From contig JACKOD010000004.1 of the NCBI GenBank assembly GCA_024234505.1, positions 372,001-436,000 of the forward strand: 64,000 nt of DNA. Reading direction: 5' to 3'. This document shows, piece after piece, positions 8,359 to 17,035 of the stretch. This DNA is from Hahellaceae bacterium (GTDB lineage Bacteria; Pseudomonadota; Gammaproteobacteria; Pseudomonadales; Oleiphilaceae). The notes beneath the pieces are model-generated. The model worked only from the letters and a program-made list of their open reading frames with translations, was not told the DNA's origin and ran no database searches. How positions within the stretch are numbered: the first letter of the stretch is position 1; each line of letters begins with the position of its first letter. A program made the translations under genes and the position numbers.

Positions 8359-9708
8359 TCATTGAAAAAGCGCGGCATTTTCCTGTTTGCGCTGATCCAA
8401 TGTCTTAGCAATCGCACACACTGTTGTTTTACTGATCCCTTGTTGCTGTGCGAGATAAGTAAATTGGCTGAGTGCTTCTGCTACCTCTTCAATAACTTGC
8501 CTTGCATCATGCCAACTCCCATAGCCTGCGCTTGCAGCAAGTTTTTGCATCATCTTAATCGGTGGCGCTTTACCATAACCGCCAAATGCGGTGGCATGTT
8601 CGTTAAATGGATGCGGACTATAAGTGACATCGTAAAAAGGCGCTGGTTGCCATTGGCCGTCGTCCGCTTGCAAAAATGCCCAGTTTTTACTGTGATCGTC
8701 TTGGTTAGACGACAGCAGGTTAAAAATGGCGCGGCGAAATTGCAGTTGCCCAGCGGCCGGGGATTTACACAACTGACGGCTGGCTTTGATCAAGTCAATA
8801 TAATCTAAACTTGGCGTTCGAAAGTCTGCATCCAGTAGCCCGCAGGCGCTGTGCAAATGTAGGCGACCTGAACTGCATTTGCTGCCTGCATCAGTAAGTT
8901 CATCTACATAATCAAAACGCTTGAGCGTCAACCATGCACGTGCACCACTTGTATGGGGCGCTTCAATGAGTTGCCAGATCGGCGGTTGACACCTTGCTTG
9001 CTCAGCCATTTGCAAATAGACGGCCTCACACAAACCTTCTTCATGCCCGAGCGCTAGATTTTTCGAGGTAAACTTGATCAGCCAGGCTTCATCACCGGGT
9101 TGTGCAAAGGTTCGGCAACGCTTAGTTTCCCCAAAAGGCAGATAGATCTGCGCTTTTGGTCTTGCCCCTCCCGAACTACCGCCGGCGACTAATGCGGCCA
9201 ACACCTGTTGAGTATGCCCTTCTAACTCATCGTGGTTGTTATCCATATAATCTGACATTGACGCATCGAACAGTGTTTGCGCTTCTAAGCCCAGTGTTGC
9301 TAAATCAATGTCAGCGTGCGTCGTGGCTGAAAACTCAGACACCGGAGAAAAAGAGAGCGCTCCCATGCCTTTATCACCGACAAAAGCCAGCCGATCCATC
9401 GCTGTTAATTGATTTGGCAGAATGCCCTTTTGACGGAAGATACGATCTTGCAACAGCATGCCCCAACCATCGGGCAAACAATCCCCAAATACGCCATGCA
9501 CACCTTGGTGCGGCTGTTTAGGTGCGGCTTGAACTTGTGTGCTCGCCTGCAAAGTAAAAGGCGATAAATTGCCAAACTGCTGCAAATAGCTGTCTGCATA
9601 CTGAAAAAAAACGCCCTGCCTATTCTGAGCCAAAACTCCCACAACGACTCGTTCACCTGAGCTTAACGTACGGGTTACGGTGAGTTTTTGAATGGGTTTA
9701 AAGCTCAT
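8359..9708 (-). CDS. hipA: HipA-family serine/threonine kinase toxin
   Basis: A 449-residue HipA-like kinase of usual length. The N-subdomain 1 has DGWGMLLQDRIF and the Gly-rich loop VAGGSSGGARPKAQI; the substrate/ATP region has IKFTSKN. The catalytic segment NQDDHSKNWAFL gives the family catalytic Asp and Asn, and YDVTYSPHP supplies the metal-binding Asp. E. coli HipA phosphorylates glutamyl-tRNA synthetase and halts growth; the substrate here is unknown. It overlaps hipB by 11 bases, the standard antitoxin-first arrangement, so it should be cotranscribed and coupled. All catalytic elements seem intact, so the toxin is probably functional. Confidence 0.9.
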   Translation of the reverse strand: MSFKPIQKLTVTRTLSSGERVVVGVLAQNRQGVFFQYADSYLQQFGNLSPFTLQASTQVQAAPKQPHQGVHGVFGDCLPDGWGMLLQDRIFRQKGILPNQLTAMDRLAFVGDKGMGALSFSPVSEFSATTHADIDLATLGLEAQTLFDASMSDYMDNNHDELEGHTQQVLAALVAGGSSGGARPKAQIYLPFGETKRCRTFAQPGDEAWLIKFTSKNLALGHEEGLCEAVYLQMAEQARCQPPIWQLIEAPHTSGARAWLTLKRFDYVDELTDAGSKCSSGRLHLHSACGLLDADFRTPSLDYIDLIKASRQLCKSPAAGQLQFRRAIFNLLSSNQDDHSKNWAFLQADDGQWQPAPFYDVTYSPHPFNEHATAFGGYGKAPPIKMMQKLAASAGYGSWHDARQVIEEVAEALSQFTYLAQQQGISKTTVCAIAKTLDQRKQENAALFQ

Positions 9709-9988
9709 CTTTTAGCACCTCATCAATGCTAGTGGGCATAGTCGTGCGTTCTTTGCTAGGTTGTGTGAGTTGATAGAGCCTATCTAGCGAATCAAGTGTC
9801 TGCCAAAGCAACAGCAATTGGCGAAATGAAATTTGCCCAGTCAACTCAAACTTCTTAATGGTGGCCGCAGGTACACAGCTTCGCTCTGCCAATGCCGCTC
9901 GTGACAGTTTTGCGCGTTGGCGTAATTCACGCAAATAAGCAGCATAGGCTTGGCTCACATCGGTATCATCAAGTAAGGTGAAATTCAT
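9698..9988 (-). CDS. hipB: HipB-like XRE antitoxin
   Basis: A 96-residue XRE-type helix-turn-helix protein: LRELRQRAKLSRAALAERS, then PAATIKKFELTG as the recognition region and ISFRQLLLLWQTLD closing the domain. It should neutralise HipA and repress the operon. The ATG at 9988 was chosen because the upstream in-frame ATG at 10021 would overlap the TATAAT of the probable promoter, and the operator dyad lies just upstream of 9988. Overlap with hipA gives coupled expression. A decayed copy of a similar gene lies at 15.3 kb. Confidence 0.85.
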   Translation of the reverse strand: MNFTLLDDTDVSQAYAAYLRELRQRAKLSRAALAERSCVPAATIKKFELTGQISFRQLLLLWQTLDSLDRLYQLTQPSKERTTMPTSIDEVLKDEL

Positions 9989-10003
9989 CTGTAATGACTC
10001 AGT

Positions 10004-10061
10004 GGATACAGTTATATCCATTATAGCGGTAAAAAACAAAAAAATGGCTACTATTGTATCC
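10004..10061 (-). promoter_or_regulatory. hipBA promoter with GGATA/TATCC operator half-sites
   Basis: A consensus -10 TATAAT sits on the minus strand at 10025-10020, with no good -35. It is flanked by GGATA-N6-TATCC at 10004-10019 and another half-site at 10057-10061. E. coli HipB binds TATCC-N8-GGATA operators, so the same half-site words occur here in a different arrangement. Binding by this HipB would block the promoter; that is inferred from position and known HipB sites. Confidence 0.6.
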
Positions 10062-10170
10062 ATCAATAGAAACGGTATTGAAAATTTACTCGATAAAGCC
10101 TTTCAAGACTGCCTTTTTAGCTCTAACAGCAGCGTAAAAATGGCACTGTTTTTCCGTACTCATAACCAAG

Positions 10171-10211
10171 AAGCCCTGTTATTTACTTGTGAGTACAGGG
10201 CTTTGTTGTTT
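10171..10211 (+). terminator. Terminator-like hairpin in the hipB upstream gap
   Basis: A 9-base stem (AAGCCCTGT 10171-10179 with ACAGGGCTT 10195-10203) is followed by TGTTGTTTT on the plus strand. No gene on the plus strand ends here, so it may close an unseen short transcript, or be a relic. The surrounding 9,989-10,433 gap holds no credible gene. Confidence 0.35.
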
Positions 10212-10272
10212 TATGAAGGTGTCGGTGTGAGTTTTTTGCTGGCCCCAAATATTATTAATGAAGCCATTTAAG

Positions 10273-10310
10273 ACAATTAGTGCCCACTAAAAATGGTGGA
10301 CACTAATTGT
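10273..10310. repeat. 38-base near-perfect inverted repeat, possible insertion-sequence remnant
   Basis: Arms ACAATTAGTG (10273-10282) and CACTAATTGT (10301-10310) are perfectly complementary. After one C/A mismatch the pairing resumes with CCAC/GTGG, leaving an 8-base centre, so 14 of 15 stem positions pair. There is no T-tract. It lies between hipB and the giant gene in non-coding DNA. Such dyads can be an IS terminus or scar, or a protein-binding site; no transposase gene or fragment is visible beside it. Confidence 0.5.
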
Positions 10311-10433
10311 GGAAGGTCAAACGGTGTTTAGCAGACGCTTACGAGCGAGAACTAGACCGCTTCGCCTTATACATTCTCGACCCAACTGTCACCGCCTAAC
10401 GCTATTTCACCGATGCCGGAATCATCGTAACCC

Positions 10434-13400
10434 TCATAAGGATGCGTCGGATTCCGTTTGTAGAATGGTGGTTATAATCTCCGCTTTTGAACCGCGACGT
10501 TTGGCTTCTTTTGCCCATTCCAGCGCTTTATTTTTCTCGCCGGTTTTATGATGAATTTCAGCAATATTGTTAAAGAAAAGCACCTGATCCGGGTCGTAAT
10601 CTGCTGCCTCGTGGAAATAACGCAACGCTTCAGTATACTGCGCTAGTTCATCATGGGCGCAGCCAATCAGGTTTAAGAGCAAGGCCTTGCCTGAGCCTCC
10701 ATGAAGGTTTGAATCCAGATGTCGCGTGCCCACTTCGATGGCTGTTTCGGGTTTGCCTGTCGCACGCCATTGCAAGCGTGCATCCAGAAAGAACATATTC
10801 CAGTTCTGAACGCCTTCGGCCAGTAGTCGTTGGGTGATTTCTCGTGCGGTATCGAGGTTGCCCGCTTGATTTTCCTTCCAGGCAATCGTGATCTCTGCTT
10901 GTTGATGCAGTGAATTCAGCCTTTTAAATTCCTCTTCACCGATCACCTCGATATGTGCCTTAGCTGCCTGAATCATAGTGGATAAGCGCGCTTGTTCCTG
11001 GCTTTCGGCCAGCATTCTGAATAAGGCGATAAACAAGGATCGATCCGAATCGTAGACATCCCCCTCAATCAGCCGTGCACTCAAGTGTTCTATCAACTGG
11101 TCCAGATCGGCTTCAAAATGTTGATTTCCCTCGATCTGCTCAAATAAGGTTCGCAAGAAGTATTGCCAGCTACCAGGATAAGGCTCGGGGTGGATGTCCT
11201 TAGGCCATAAAGGTGTGACGAGATCATCTTCGTTAACCCGTTCTTTAAACTGATTCCAGAAGAGTCTGGTCGTAAACATCCTTTCAATATGACACACATC
11301 TTCTTGGGTCGATGCCAGTCGATCGAGCGATCGGATACCGATTTTTTTATTTACATGTTGCTCACGATATTTTTCTCTTGTTGATAACAAGAACAGCCCT
11401 GCGGGTGGCTTAATAATCCCGGCCTTGAACAACAATTCCGCGAAGGCAGGCAAGCGATTATCGCCTTCTCGCATGCCGTTGATTGTTTCCTGGATCAGTT
11501 CACCATAAGGTGCTAAATCTGACTTACCCCCAAGCAATCGCGCAGCTTGATCATAATGAATATAAGTTGGATGTTCGCGGTGTAAGAGTATATCCAGTAG
11601 CGGGTCTAACTCCTTGCGATCTTGGTACCCCAAACCTAAGGCCGCATCGACCAAGGCTCTACTCCAATCTTCATCGCTTCGATCCTGCGCCTTAAGGTGC
11701 TCGATTAACCGGTTATACACCGAAAGATAGGCGGCTTTCACATCCTCCCGGTCGGTATAATCTTCAAGGAACGTCATCCAAGAATATTGCTCACGATTTA
11801 CAATTACATCCAGGAAGATATCCATGGTTTCGTCGGTATCTATTTCAAAACGACGACGAATCACCTGAAGCGCGCCTTTATCCCCCGCACGGCCCAGTGC
11901 ATAAAGTTCTGACTTTAGCTCGGCATCTTCACTGGCCTTGCTGGCATAGCTGTTCCAGGCATTGTAATCGTCCAGGCGCTCGCTGAGTGACAGTGTCTTC
12001 AAGCCTTCAAGCGCTCTTCGCCCCGGCTGCCAGAGACCGTCCTCATTAACCGTGCCAAACAGTTCAAACTGATAAGCAAAACGCGTTGCAAGGAAGGCGC
12101 GCTGAGATACGGTTTGTTTAAACGTGTCGGAGTCGCTAACCGCCTTGAGTGCCTGCTGAGCAATCTGTTTTTTGTACTGTATATCTGCCGACTCGGCTTC
12201 GCTCCTGAGAATCGCTTGCGGATACTGCACTGGGTCTAATGGCCTGCCCACCAGTATCTCCCAATCGACTGCATAACTGACGGCTTCAAAGGCGCCTTCT
12301 TTGGAGTGGTAGATAACATGGTTTTCAATATCCGGCAGGCTTTCTTGAGGCGCAAAAATAAGTCCAAGCTGATCATCCGCGTTCTCGAGCAACAAAAGTC
12401 CAGGGATGCGCTCAGGATAACTCGTATGAAATGCCTGACACTGTTCAGCAATCCAGCTTTCCATATGCCTTTTCACCGTCTCTGTCACATCGGCATCCCA
12501 AGGTTGATAAGCCGGCATTGGCGCCATCTTCAACACACGGGATTCGTCAGAATGGAAGGTGACATAGCCGCCATCCATTTCAATCAGCGCATTGATATCG
12601 TACAAACGTTCGTAGTTGTCTCCCTCCACATCAAATAGAGGGCGAGCATTGATCAGCTTAATGCCGACCTCCGGCAGGTATTGATACTCAAACCAGAAGA
12701 ATCCTCGGTTCCCTATAATAAAGCTCAACGCCTCAGAGGAGTCATGCTTGGGAAATATACACTCGAAGGACTCGGAACCCTCTTTTAGTGCGACTCCCGA
12801 GATATTCCGCGGATCTCGAATATCATAGAAGTGAATTTCATTGGCGTTATAGACAGCGAGACTCTCACTTGTGGCCCGCATATGGCAGCGATGCAGCGAC
12901 AGCGCAACCGCACTGAGTATGTGTGGATCATTGGGATGAGTCAGATCAATCGCATACAATGCCAGATTGTCCACCGCCAGATATAAGCAGTTTTCTTGTA
13001 ATAGTAGACCAGAGCAAGGCGCGTAATGGCCATGAACATAATCTGCTAATTGGATTAATGCTATTAAGGTCGGCGCAGCTAAATTCGTCGTGTCATAGAT
13101 TTCAATGTCGTGGCCAGAACTCACCGCAAGCAACTTGTCAGATACGCTAATGCTTCTAACAGAGTTTTTATCATGCAGAATCAGGTGTGCGTGTTTCTCC
13201 GGTGCAATATCGGGGTCACAATCCAAGACATAAATATGTAACTCAGCCCCTTCGCTCACAAAGACGTAGTCTTTCCAGATTGTTAGTGCTTCCGCTTTAA
13301 TATCCGGGATCTGATGCTGAAACAAGGGTCTGTTTTCACTGTCAGCCGATAACATGGCAACGCCGCCATCACGTAATCTTACCCAGCTGGCATTCGGCGT

Positions 13401-15128
13401 TTTAAGCAATACGGACGAAACACGAGGGTTTTCTTCCTGTGCCTCTTCAACAGACGCATGTAGCAAACACGCTTGAGACTTGCTTTCACGCCAGTCACTT
13501 TCATACGTTTTTTCACTGTTTAATCTCACTATGTCTGACGATTTAAATCGAGCCAATACATCGGCGTCAAACACAATGGTTTTATCTGGCACTGAAAAGT
13601 ACTCACGAGCCAGCGTAAGAAGCTCGGTTGCCTGAACAAGGTCATGTTCGGCCGCATCGGGCGTATAGCATTGTGATTGCAGGAAGCGCTTAAAAATAGC
13701 TGCAGCCCGATGAACATCGGATGGATATGCCTGCAGAGCCCGTGCTAATTGGTACACATCGACTTTTCGTCGGCCTTCTTCGACGTTGTCCAGCGCACTG
13801 GCATCTGGTTGACCGAGAAGAAATCCCGCAAGGTAGTGAAACGAGGCGTTCGATACATAAAGGGGATCATCAACCTTCAGACCAGGCATGGCACCTTGAG
13901 TTAGTGCGAGTACTTTTTGCCTTTCTCCCTGCATGAGTAACGCCCGGTAGTAGCTCTCAAGTTGCGGACGAGAAAGCGCTCTAATGTCCTGCTCTTCTAC
14001 GCCCGACTCAATCTCTTGAACGATGGATTCATATTCACCTTTTTTTAGATAATACTCACAGAATGCTTGCTTAACGGATGCTTGCTCTTTATCCGTCAAG
14101 GTTAATAATGCCTGAAATTGTCGGGCACCTTCGATGTTGTCTTTCTTCAGCGCATGGCTAATGATCTGAGCGGGTTTTTTCTGATTTTGCCTGGCATATA
14201 AGCTCAACCAGTTTTCCCAGTGCGCTTTCTCAGAAGGGTTGGGCATGTCTTTTTCATCGAACATAAGATGAGGAACCTGTTCGCTAAAGTGAGCGATGAG
14301 CTTCTCATTAATTTCCTCTCGGCCCGGTTCACCCCATTCTTCTTTTGTATGGCCGCTATCAAGCTCTATCCACTGATCGGTGGTATGTAGGTGGAAGACA
14401 ACATCGTCACGACTCAGCATGACAATATCCATATCCGAGAATAGATAGTGATTTAGCCACCGAGGCTCAATTGATGGTTTGTCTTCCTCCTCTTCCTCCT
14501 CTTCCCAGTCATCCTCATAGGCTTCTTTGTCGGTCTCCGGATAGAAATGAAGTACGCCTTCATCAGTGCAGCGCATTTCTCCATACGCACTGGAATAACC
14601 GGGCAAGCGCCGCTCTTTACCACTTATCAGTTGGGTGCCGAAAGGGTGGTACAAGGCAATGAGGTCTGCGTAGCCAGAATTGGAGATGCCCAGTCCCATC
14701 AGGCCCACTAAATGATCAAACGCCCCCAAAGCCTGCGTTGTAGCCAGCTCTGCTAATGCCCATTTGATCTGCTGGATCCACCGTGTGAGATGACGTTCAT
14801 AAAGGTCTTGTTGTTTAGGATTGGTAAGTCGTAAGCGATTTCGGGGCAAGTAAGCAGAAGGGGCAACCTCCTCAAGGCCATCGATAGGCTCACCAAAGCT
14901 GATTCGATCGAGGTCATCCAGCCAGGCATGATTAGTGATCTCTCCTAAGGATGCCCCGTCAGAATAATCGTTATAGTCGTCCCAGCACTCCTGTTGCCAA
15001 AGCTTGATGGATTGTCCGTCGCGGGACATTCCTACAATAATCTGTCTAACTCTGGAGCGATCAATGGCTCCAGATTCAATGGCATTTAAAACAAGGGCTT
15101 TAATCGCGTGGTAGAGATCGGTATTCAT
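10434..15128 (-). CDS. Giant uncharacterised protein with beta-propeller-like and TPR-like regions
   Basis: About 1,564 residues; I do not recognise the family. Visible parts in order: an N-terminal domain of about 200 residues; an acidic run of glutamates (EDDWEEEEEEEDK, near residue 215); a helical repeat region of roughly residues 330-560; a central section of short strand-rich repeats (for example SVSDKLLAVSSGHDIEIYD) resembling LVIVD/WD-type propeller blades; a long helical region; and C-terminal TPR-like helices ending ALEWAKEAKRRGSKAE. No enzyme motif, signal peptide or membrane segment is seen, so a cytoplasmic scaffold role is plausible but unproved. The ATG at 15128 was chosen because AGGAAA lies 8 bases upstream; an earlier start at 15158 lacks one. 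It stands alone between hipBA and a decayed hipB, upstream of the core gmk gene. Confidence 0.75.
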   Translation of the reverse strand: MNTDLYHAIKALVLNAIESGAIDRSRVRQIIVGMSRDGQSIKLWQQECWDDYNDYSDGASLGEITNHAWLDDLDRISFGEPIDGLEEVAPSAYLPRNRLRLTNPKQQDLYERHLTRWIQQIKWALAELATTQALGAFDHLVGLMGLGISNSGYADLIALYHPFGTQLISGKERRLPGYSSAYGEMRCTDEGVLHFYPETDKEAYEDDWEEEEEEEDKPSIEPRWLNHYLFSDMDIVMLSRDDVVFHLHTTDQWIELDSGHTKEEWGEPGREEINEKLIAHFSEQVPHLMFDEKDMPNPSEKAHWENWLSLYARQNQKKPAQIISHALKKDNIEGARQFQALLTLTDKEQASVKQAFCEYYLKKGEYESIVQEIESGVEEQDIRALSRPQLESYYRALLMQGERQKVLALTQGAMPGLKVDDPLYVSNASFHYLAGFLLGQPDASALDNVEEGRRKVDVYQLARALQAYPSDVHRAAAIFKRFLQSQCYTPDAAEHDLVQATELLTLAREYFSVPDKTIVFDADVLARFKSSDIVRLNSEKTYESDWRESKSQACLLHASVEEAQEENPRVSSVLLKTPNASWVRLRDGGVAMLSADSENRPLFQHQIPDIKAEALTIWKDYVFVSEGAELHIYVLDCDPDIAPEKHAHLILHDKNSVRSISVSDKLLAVSSGHDIEIYDTTNLAAPTLIALIQLADYVHGHYAPCSGLLLQENCLYLAVDNLALYAIDLTHPNDPHILSAVALSLHRCHMRATSESLAVYNANEIHFYDIRDPRNISGVALKEGSESFECIFPKHDSSEALSFIIGNRGFFWFEYQYLPEVGIKLINARPLFDVEGDNYERLYDINALIEMDGGYVTFHSDESRVLKMAPMPAYQPWDADVTETVKRHMESWIAEQCQAFHTSYPERIPGLLLLENADDQLGLIFAPQESLPDIENHVIYHSKEGAFEAVSYAVDWEILVGRPLDPVQYPQAILRSEAESADIQYKKQIAQQALKAVSDSDTFKQTVSQRAFLATRFAYQFELFGTVNEDGLWQPGRRALEGLKTLSLSERLDDYNAWNSYASKASEDAELKSELYALGRAGDKGALQVIRRRFEIDTDETMDIFLDVIVNREQYSWMTFLEDYTDREDVKAAYLSVYNRLIEHLKAQDRSDEDWSRALVDAALGLGYQDRKELDPLLDILLHREHPTYIHYDQAARLLGGKSDLAPYGELIQETINGMREGDNRLPAFAELLFKAGIIKPPAGLFLLSTREKYREQHVNKKIGIRSLDRLASTQEDVCHIERMFTTRLFWNQFKERVNEDDLVTPLWPKDIHPEPYPGSWQYFLRTLFEQIEGNQHFEADLDQLIEHLSARLIEGDVYDSDRSLFIALFRMLAESQEQARLSTMIQAAKAHIEVIGEEEFKRLNSLHQQAEITIAWKENQAGNLDTAREITQRLLAEGVQNWNMFFLDARLQWRATGKPETAIEVGTRHLDSNLHGGSGKALLLNLIGCAHDELAQYTEALRYFHEAADYDPDQVLFFNNIAEIHHKTGEKNKALEWAKEAKRRGSKAEIITTILQTESDASL

Positions 15129-15240
15129 AAAATCAATTTCCTGATAACGGCGAGACACATCAATGTGTTTATATAATAGGCGTTAAGAATTCGAGGGAAC
15201 AGTCTTACTCGCTCTGGTTGCAAGCGGAGAGTGAGTGCTG

Positions 15241-15375
15241 CCACCAGAGAGAGTCGAGCGACTGCCAAAGCAACAATCGTTGTTGTGCCCTGTCAGCCCA
15301 AACTTTTGAATAGTCGAGGCTGACCGCCGCCCTGCTCAGCAAGCGCCATACGAGACAGTTTGGCTCGTTTGGGCA
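15241..15375 (-). pseudogene. Decayed second hipB fragment
   Basis: Three blocks similar to the intact HipB at 9.7-9.99 kb lie in order but in three different frames: RAKLSRMALAE, then ASTIQKFGLTG, then QQRLLLWQSLDSL. Their intact counterparts are RAKLSRAALAE, AATIKKFELTG and FRQLLLLWQTLDSL. At DNA level a 14-base word (CTGCCAAAGCAACA) is identical. Start, stop and a continuous frame are all absent and no hipA copy follows, so this is a dead remnant. Confidence 0.8.
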
Positions 15376-15397
15376 CAATTTTGAAGGGTCTATTTTG

Positions 15398-15424
15398 TTA
15401 GCTGATTTAGCTGATTTAGCTGAT
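15398..15424. repeat. Three tandem copies of TTAGCTGAT
   Basis: The 9-base unit TTAGCTGAT is repeated exactly three times without spacing. It lies between the hipB remnant and the gmk promoter, close to the likely edge between accessory and core DNA. Nothing shows a function; slippage or an integration footprint are both possible. Confidence 0.7.
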
Positions 15425-15550
15425 TAGGGTGTCGCCTGTCACTCAATGAGCGGTTCCAAAACATCGAATAGAATGTCTACCCATCAAAACAGGGGGGCGA
15501 ATGTTGGTAATGCTCCTATGATGATCAGGAATTTATGATCTGCCGATAAT

Positions 15551-15579
15551 TTGGTTTACAATCTGACGATAGGTTATCT
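15551..15579 (+). promoter_or_regulatory. Candidate gmk promoter
   Basis: TTGGTT (15551-15556) and TTATCT (15574-15579) are separated by 17 bases, about 77 bases upstream of the gmk ATG. Both boxes are only partial matches to sigma-70 consensus. Confidence 0.35.
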
Positions 15580-15655
15580 GCCAGTCTCCGGACCTGTAAT
15601 TCTTCGGTGGACTCAGCATAATTCCCGACTTCATCTTTCGAAAGGATAAGCGACA

Positions 15656-16309
15656 ATGGCGTCACCCTCTGTTTCTTTGCCTCTGGGTAAGGGTACTTTA
15701 TTTATTGTTTCTGCACCTTCTGGCGCAGGAAAAACGTCTTTGGTCTCCGAGCTGGTGAAGTCGACACCTGAAATCAAGGTTTCTGTATCCCATACTACGA
15801 GGGCGCCTCGCCAGGGAGAGCAGGATGGTGTGAACTACCACTTTGTCGATAAGCATAAATTTCTGGATATGGTTAATCAGGGGGCCTTTCTGGAGCATGC
15901 GGAAGTGTTTGGTAACTACTATGGCACATCGCAGCACTGGGTCAGAGAAACGTTAGATAGCGGCTACGATGTTATTCTGGAAATTGATTGGCAGGGGGCT
16001 CAGCAGGTTCGCCATCTTTTTAGTGGAGCCAAGAGTATTTTTATTATCCCCCCGTCGAAAGCTGCACTGCTAGAGCGTCTAAGTAACCGGGGTCAGGATT
16101 CGCAGGAAGTGATAGACCAGCGGATGCGTGAGGCAGCCAATGAAACGAGCCATTATGGCGAGTATGATTATCTGGTGGTCAATGATTTGTTTGATGACGC
16201 GTTGCAGGAGTTGCGCTCAATTTTCAGAGTGCAGCGATTGGCGATGGCAACTCAGCGGGATCGTTGTAGCGGGATATTGGCGGGATTGCTGGAAGGGCAC
16301 TCTGCATAA
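15656..16309 (+). CDS. gmk: Guanylate kinase
   Basis: A 217-residue guanylate kinase that converts GMP and ATP to GDP and ADP in the cytoplasm. The P-loop is SAPSGAGKTSL near residue 20; the GMP-binding segment has SHTTRAPRQGEQDGVNYHF; the lid and the DYLVVND segment near residue 170 are all present, and length is normal. The ATG at 15656 has AAGGA 10 bases upstream. It heads the core gmk-rpoZ-spoT order. In Pseudomonas yicC usually precedes gmk; here that position is taken by accessory DNA. Confidence 0.97.
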   Translation: MASPSVSLPLGKGTLFIVSAPSGAGKTSLVSELVKSTPEIKVSVSHTTRAPRQGEQDGVNYHFVDKHKFLDMVNQGAFLEHAEVFGNYYGTSQHWVRETLDSGYDVILEIDWQGAQQVRHLFSGAKSIFIIPPSKAALLERLSNRGQDSQEVIDQRMREAANETSHYGEYDYLVVNDLFDDALQELRSIFRVQRLAMATQRDRCSGILAGLLEGHSA

Positions 16310-16467
16310 TCGTTTATCAGTATATGCGCATTACTTGTTCCGGTGCTTGTCATCGTACCGGTTAAGCGAGTACAATTTCCGGTTTCCTGAGCATTCAGGC
16401 TTGGGGTAGCGGATGGGTGTCTTGCGACGCCCGAACCCTTTCAGGTCACCTGAACACAGAGGATTAC

Positions 16468-16674
16468 ATGGCTCGAGTTACCGTTGAAGATTGTCTGGAT
16501 CACGTAGAAAACCGTTTTGAATTGGTTATGCTTGCTTCTAAAAGAGCGCGCCAGTTATCTACGGGCGGCAAGGACTCCAAAGTTGAATGGGAGAATGATA
16601 AATCTACCGTAGTCGCACTGCGTGAAATCGCCGCAGGACTGGTCGACAGAGCCATTCTTGACGAAAACGACTGA
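16468..16674 (+). CDS. rpoZ: RNA polymerase omega subunit
   Basis: A 68-residue omega subunit, MARVTVEDCLDHVENRFELV at the start and a conserved VVALREIAAG helix, which helps assemble beta-prime into RNA polymerase and in many bacteria contributes to the ppGpp site. The ATG at 16468 was chosen over an upstream GTG-type start at 16417 because GAGG lies 7 bases upstream and the family begins with MARVTVEDC. It stands 158 bases after gmk. Confidence 0.97.
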   Translation: MARVTVEDCLDHVENRFELVMLASKRARQLSTGGKDSKVEWENDKSTVVALREIAAGLVDRAILDEND

Positions 16675-16710
16675 TAGATTGCATGCGGTAAAGTCGGCCC
16701 ATAAAGTTGC

Positions 16711-16738
16711 TTGATAAGTGTACAGAAACACCTATATA
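16711..16738 (+). promoter_or_regulatory. Candidate promoter in the rpoZ-spoT gap
   Basis: TTGATA (16711-16716), 16-base spacer, TATATA (16733-16738). It would drive a leader of about 220 bases that meets the intrinsic terminator at 16,964 before reaching spoT. Confidence 0.4.
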
Positions 16739-16785
16739 GTTAAGACTGATTGCAGTGTTCTGTGATATTGGATCGGAATACTGAA

Positions 16786-16887
16786 ATGGAAGTATTATCA
16801 GGAGCAATCCGGGCTTTTCCGCAATTGGCGTTATGGTTTTTTAGCGCGTATTTCTTGGTTGGTCGTTTTTATTGTCGCTGTTTTTAA
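16786..16887 (+). CDS. Possible 33-residue hydrophobic small protein
   Basis: An ATG frame between the candidate promoter at 16.7 kb and the terminator before spoT encodes about 33 residues with one hydrophobic segment (LALWFFSAYFLVG) and a basic, Cys-containing tail. The upstream ribosome site is weak (CGGAAT). It could be a leader peptide or a chance frame; no family is recognised. Confidence 0.2.
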   Translation: MEVLSGAIRAFPQLALWFFSAYFLVGRFYCRCF

Positions 16888-16963
16888 TGATGTAACCTCA
16901 AAGGAGTGGGGTGTAGTAACTCATTTGAGATGTCGGATTAAGGCGAGTCACTGGTAAATAAGG

Positions 16964-16995
16964 AAACCCGAATGCTTGCGTTCGGGTTTTTTTTT
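16964..16995 (+). terminator. Strong intrinsic terminator between rpoZ and spoT
   Basis: A perfect 9-base stem (AAACCCGAA 16964-16972, TTCGGGTTT 16981-16989), 8-base loop, followed by further Ts to 16995. It lies only 40 bases upstream of the spoT start, so it ends rpoZ transcription and could also act as an attenuator for spoT. Confidence 0.85.
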
Positions 16996-17035
16996 GCAAC
17001 GGGTGTATGGGTTAAAAATGTTGTTAGGAGAAAGT

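Noticed and set aside
9978..10271. A 97-codon plus-strand frame upstream of hipB
   Set aside because: It overlaps the hipBA promoter/operator and antisense hipB start; no family or ribosome site.
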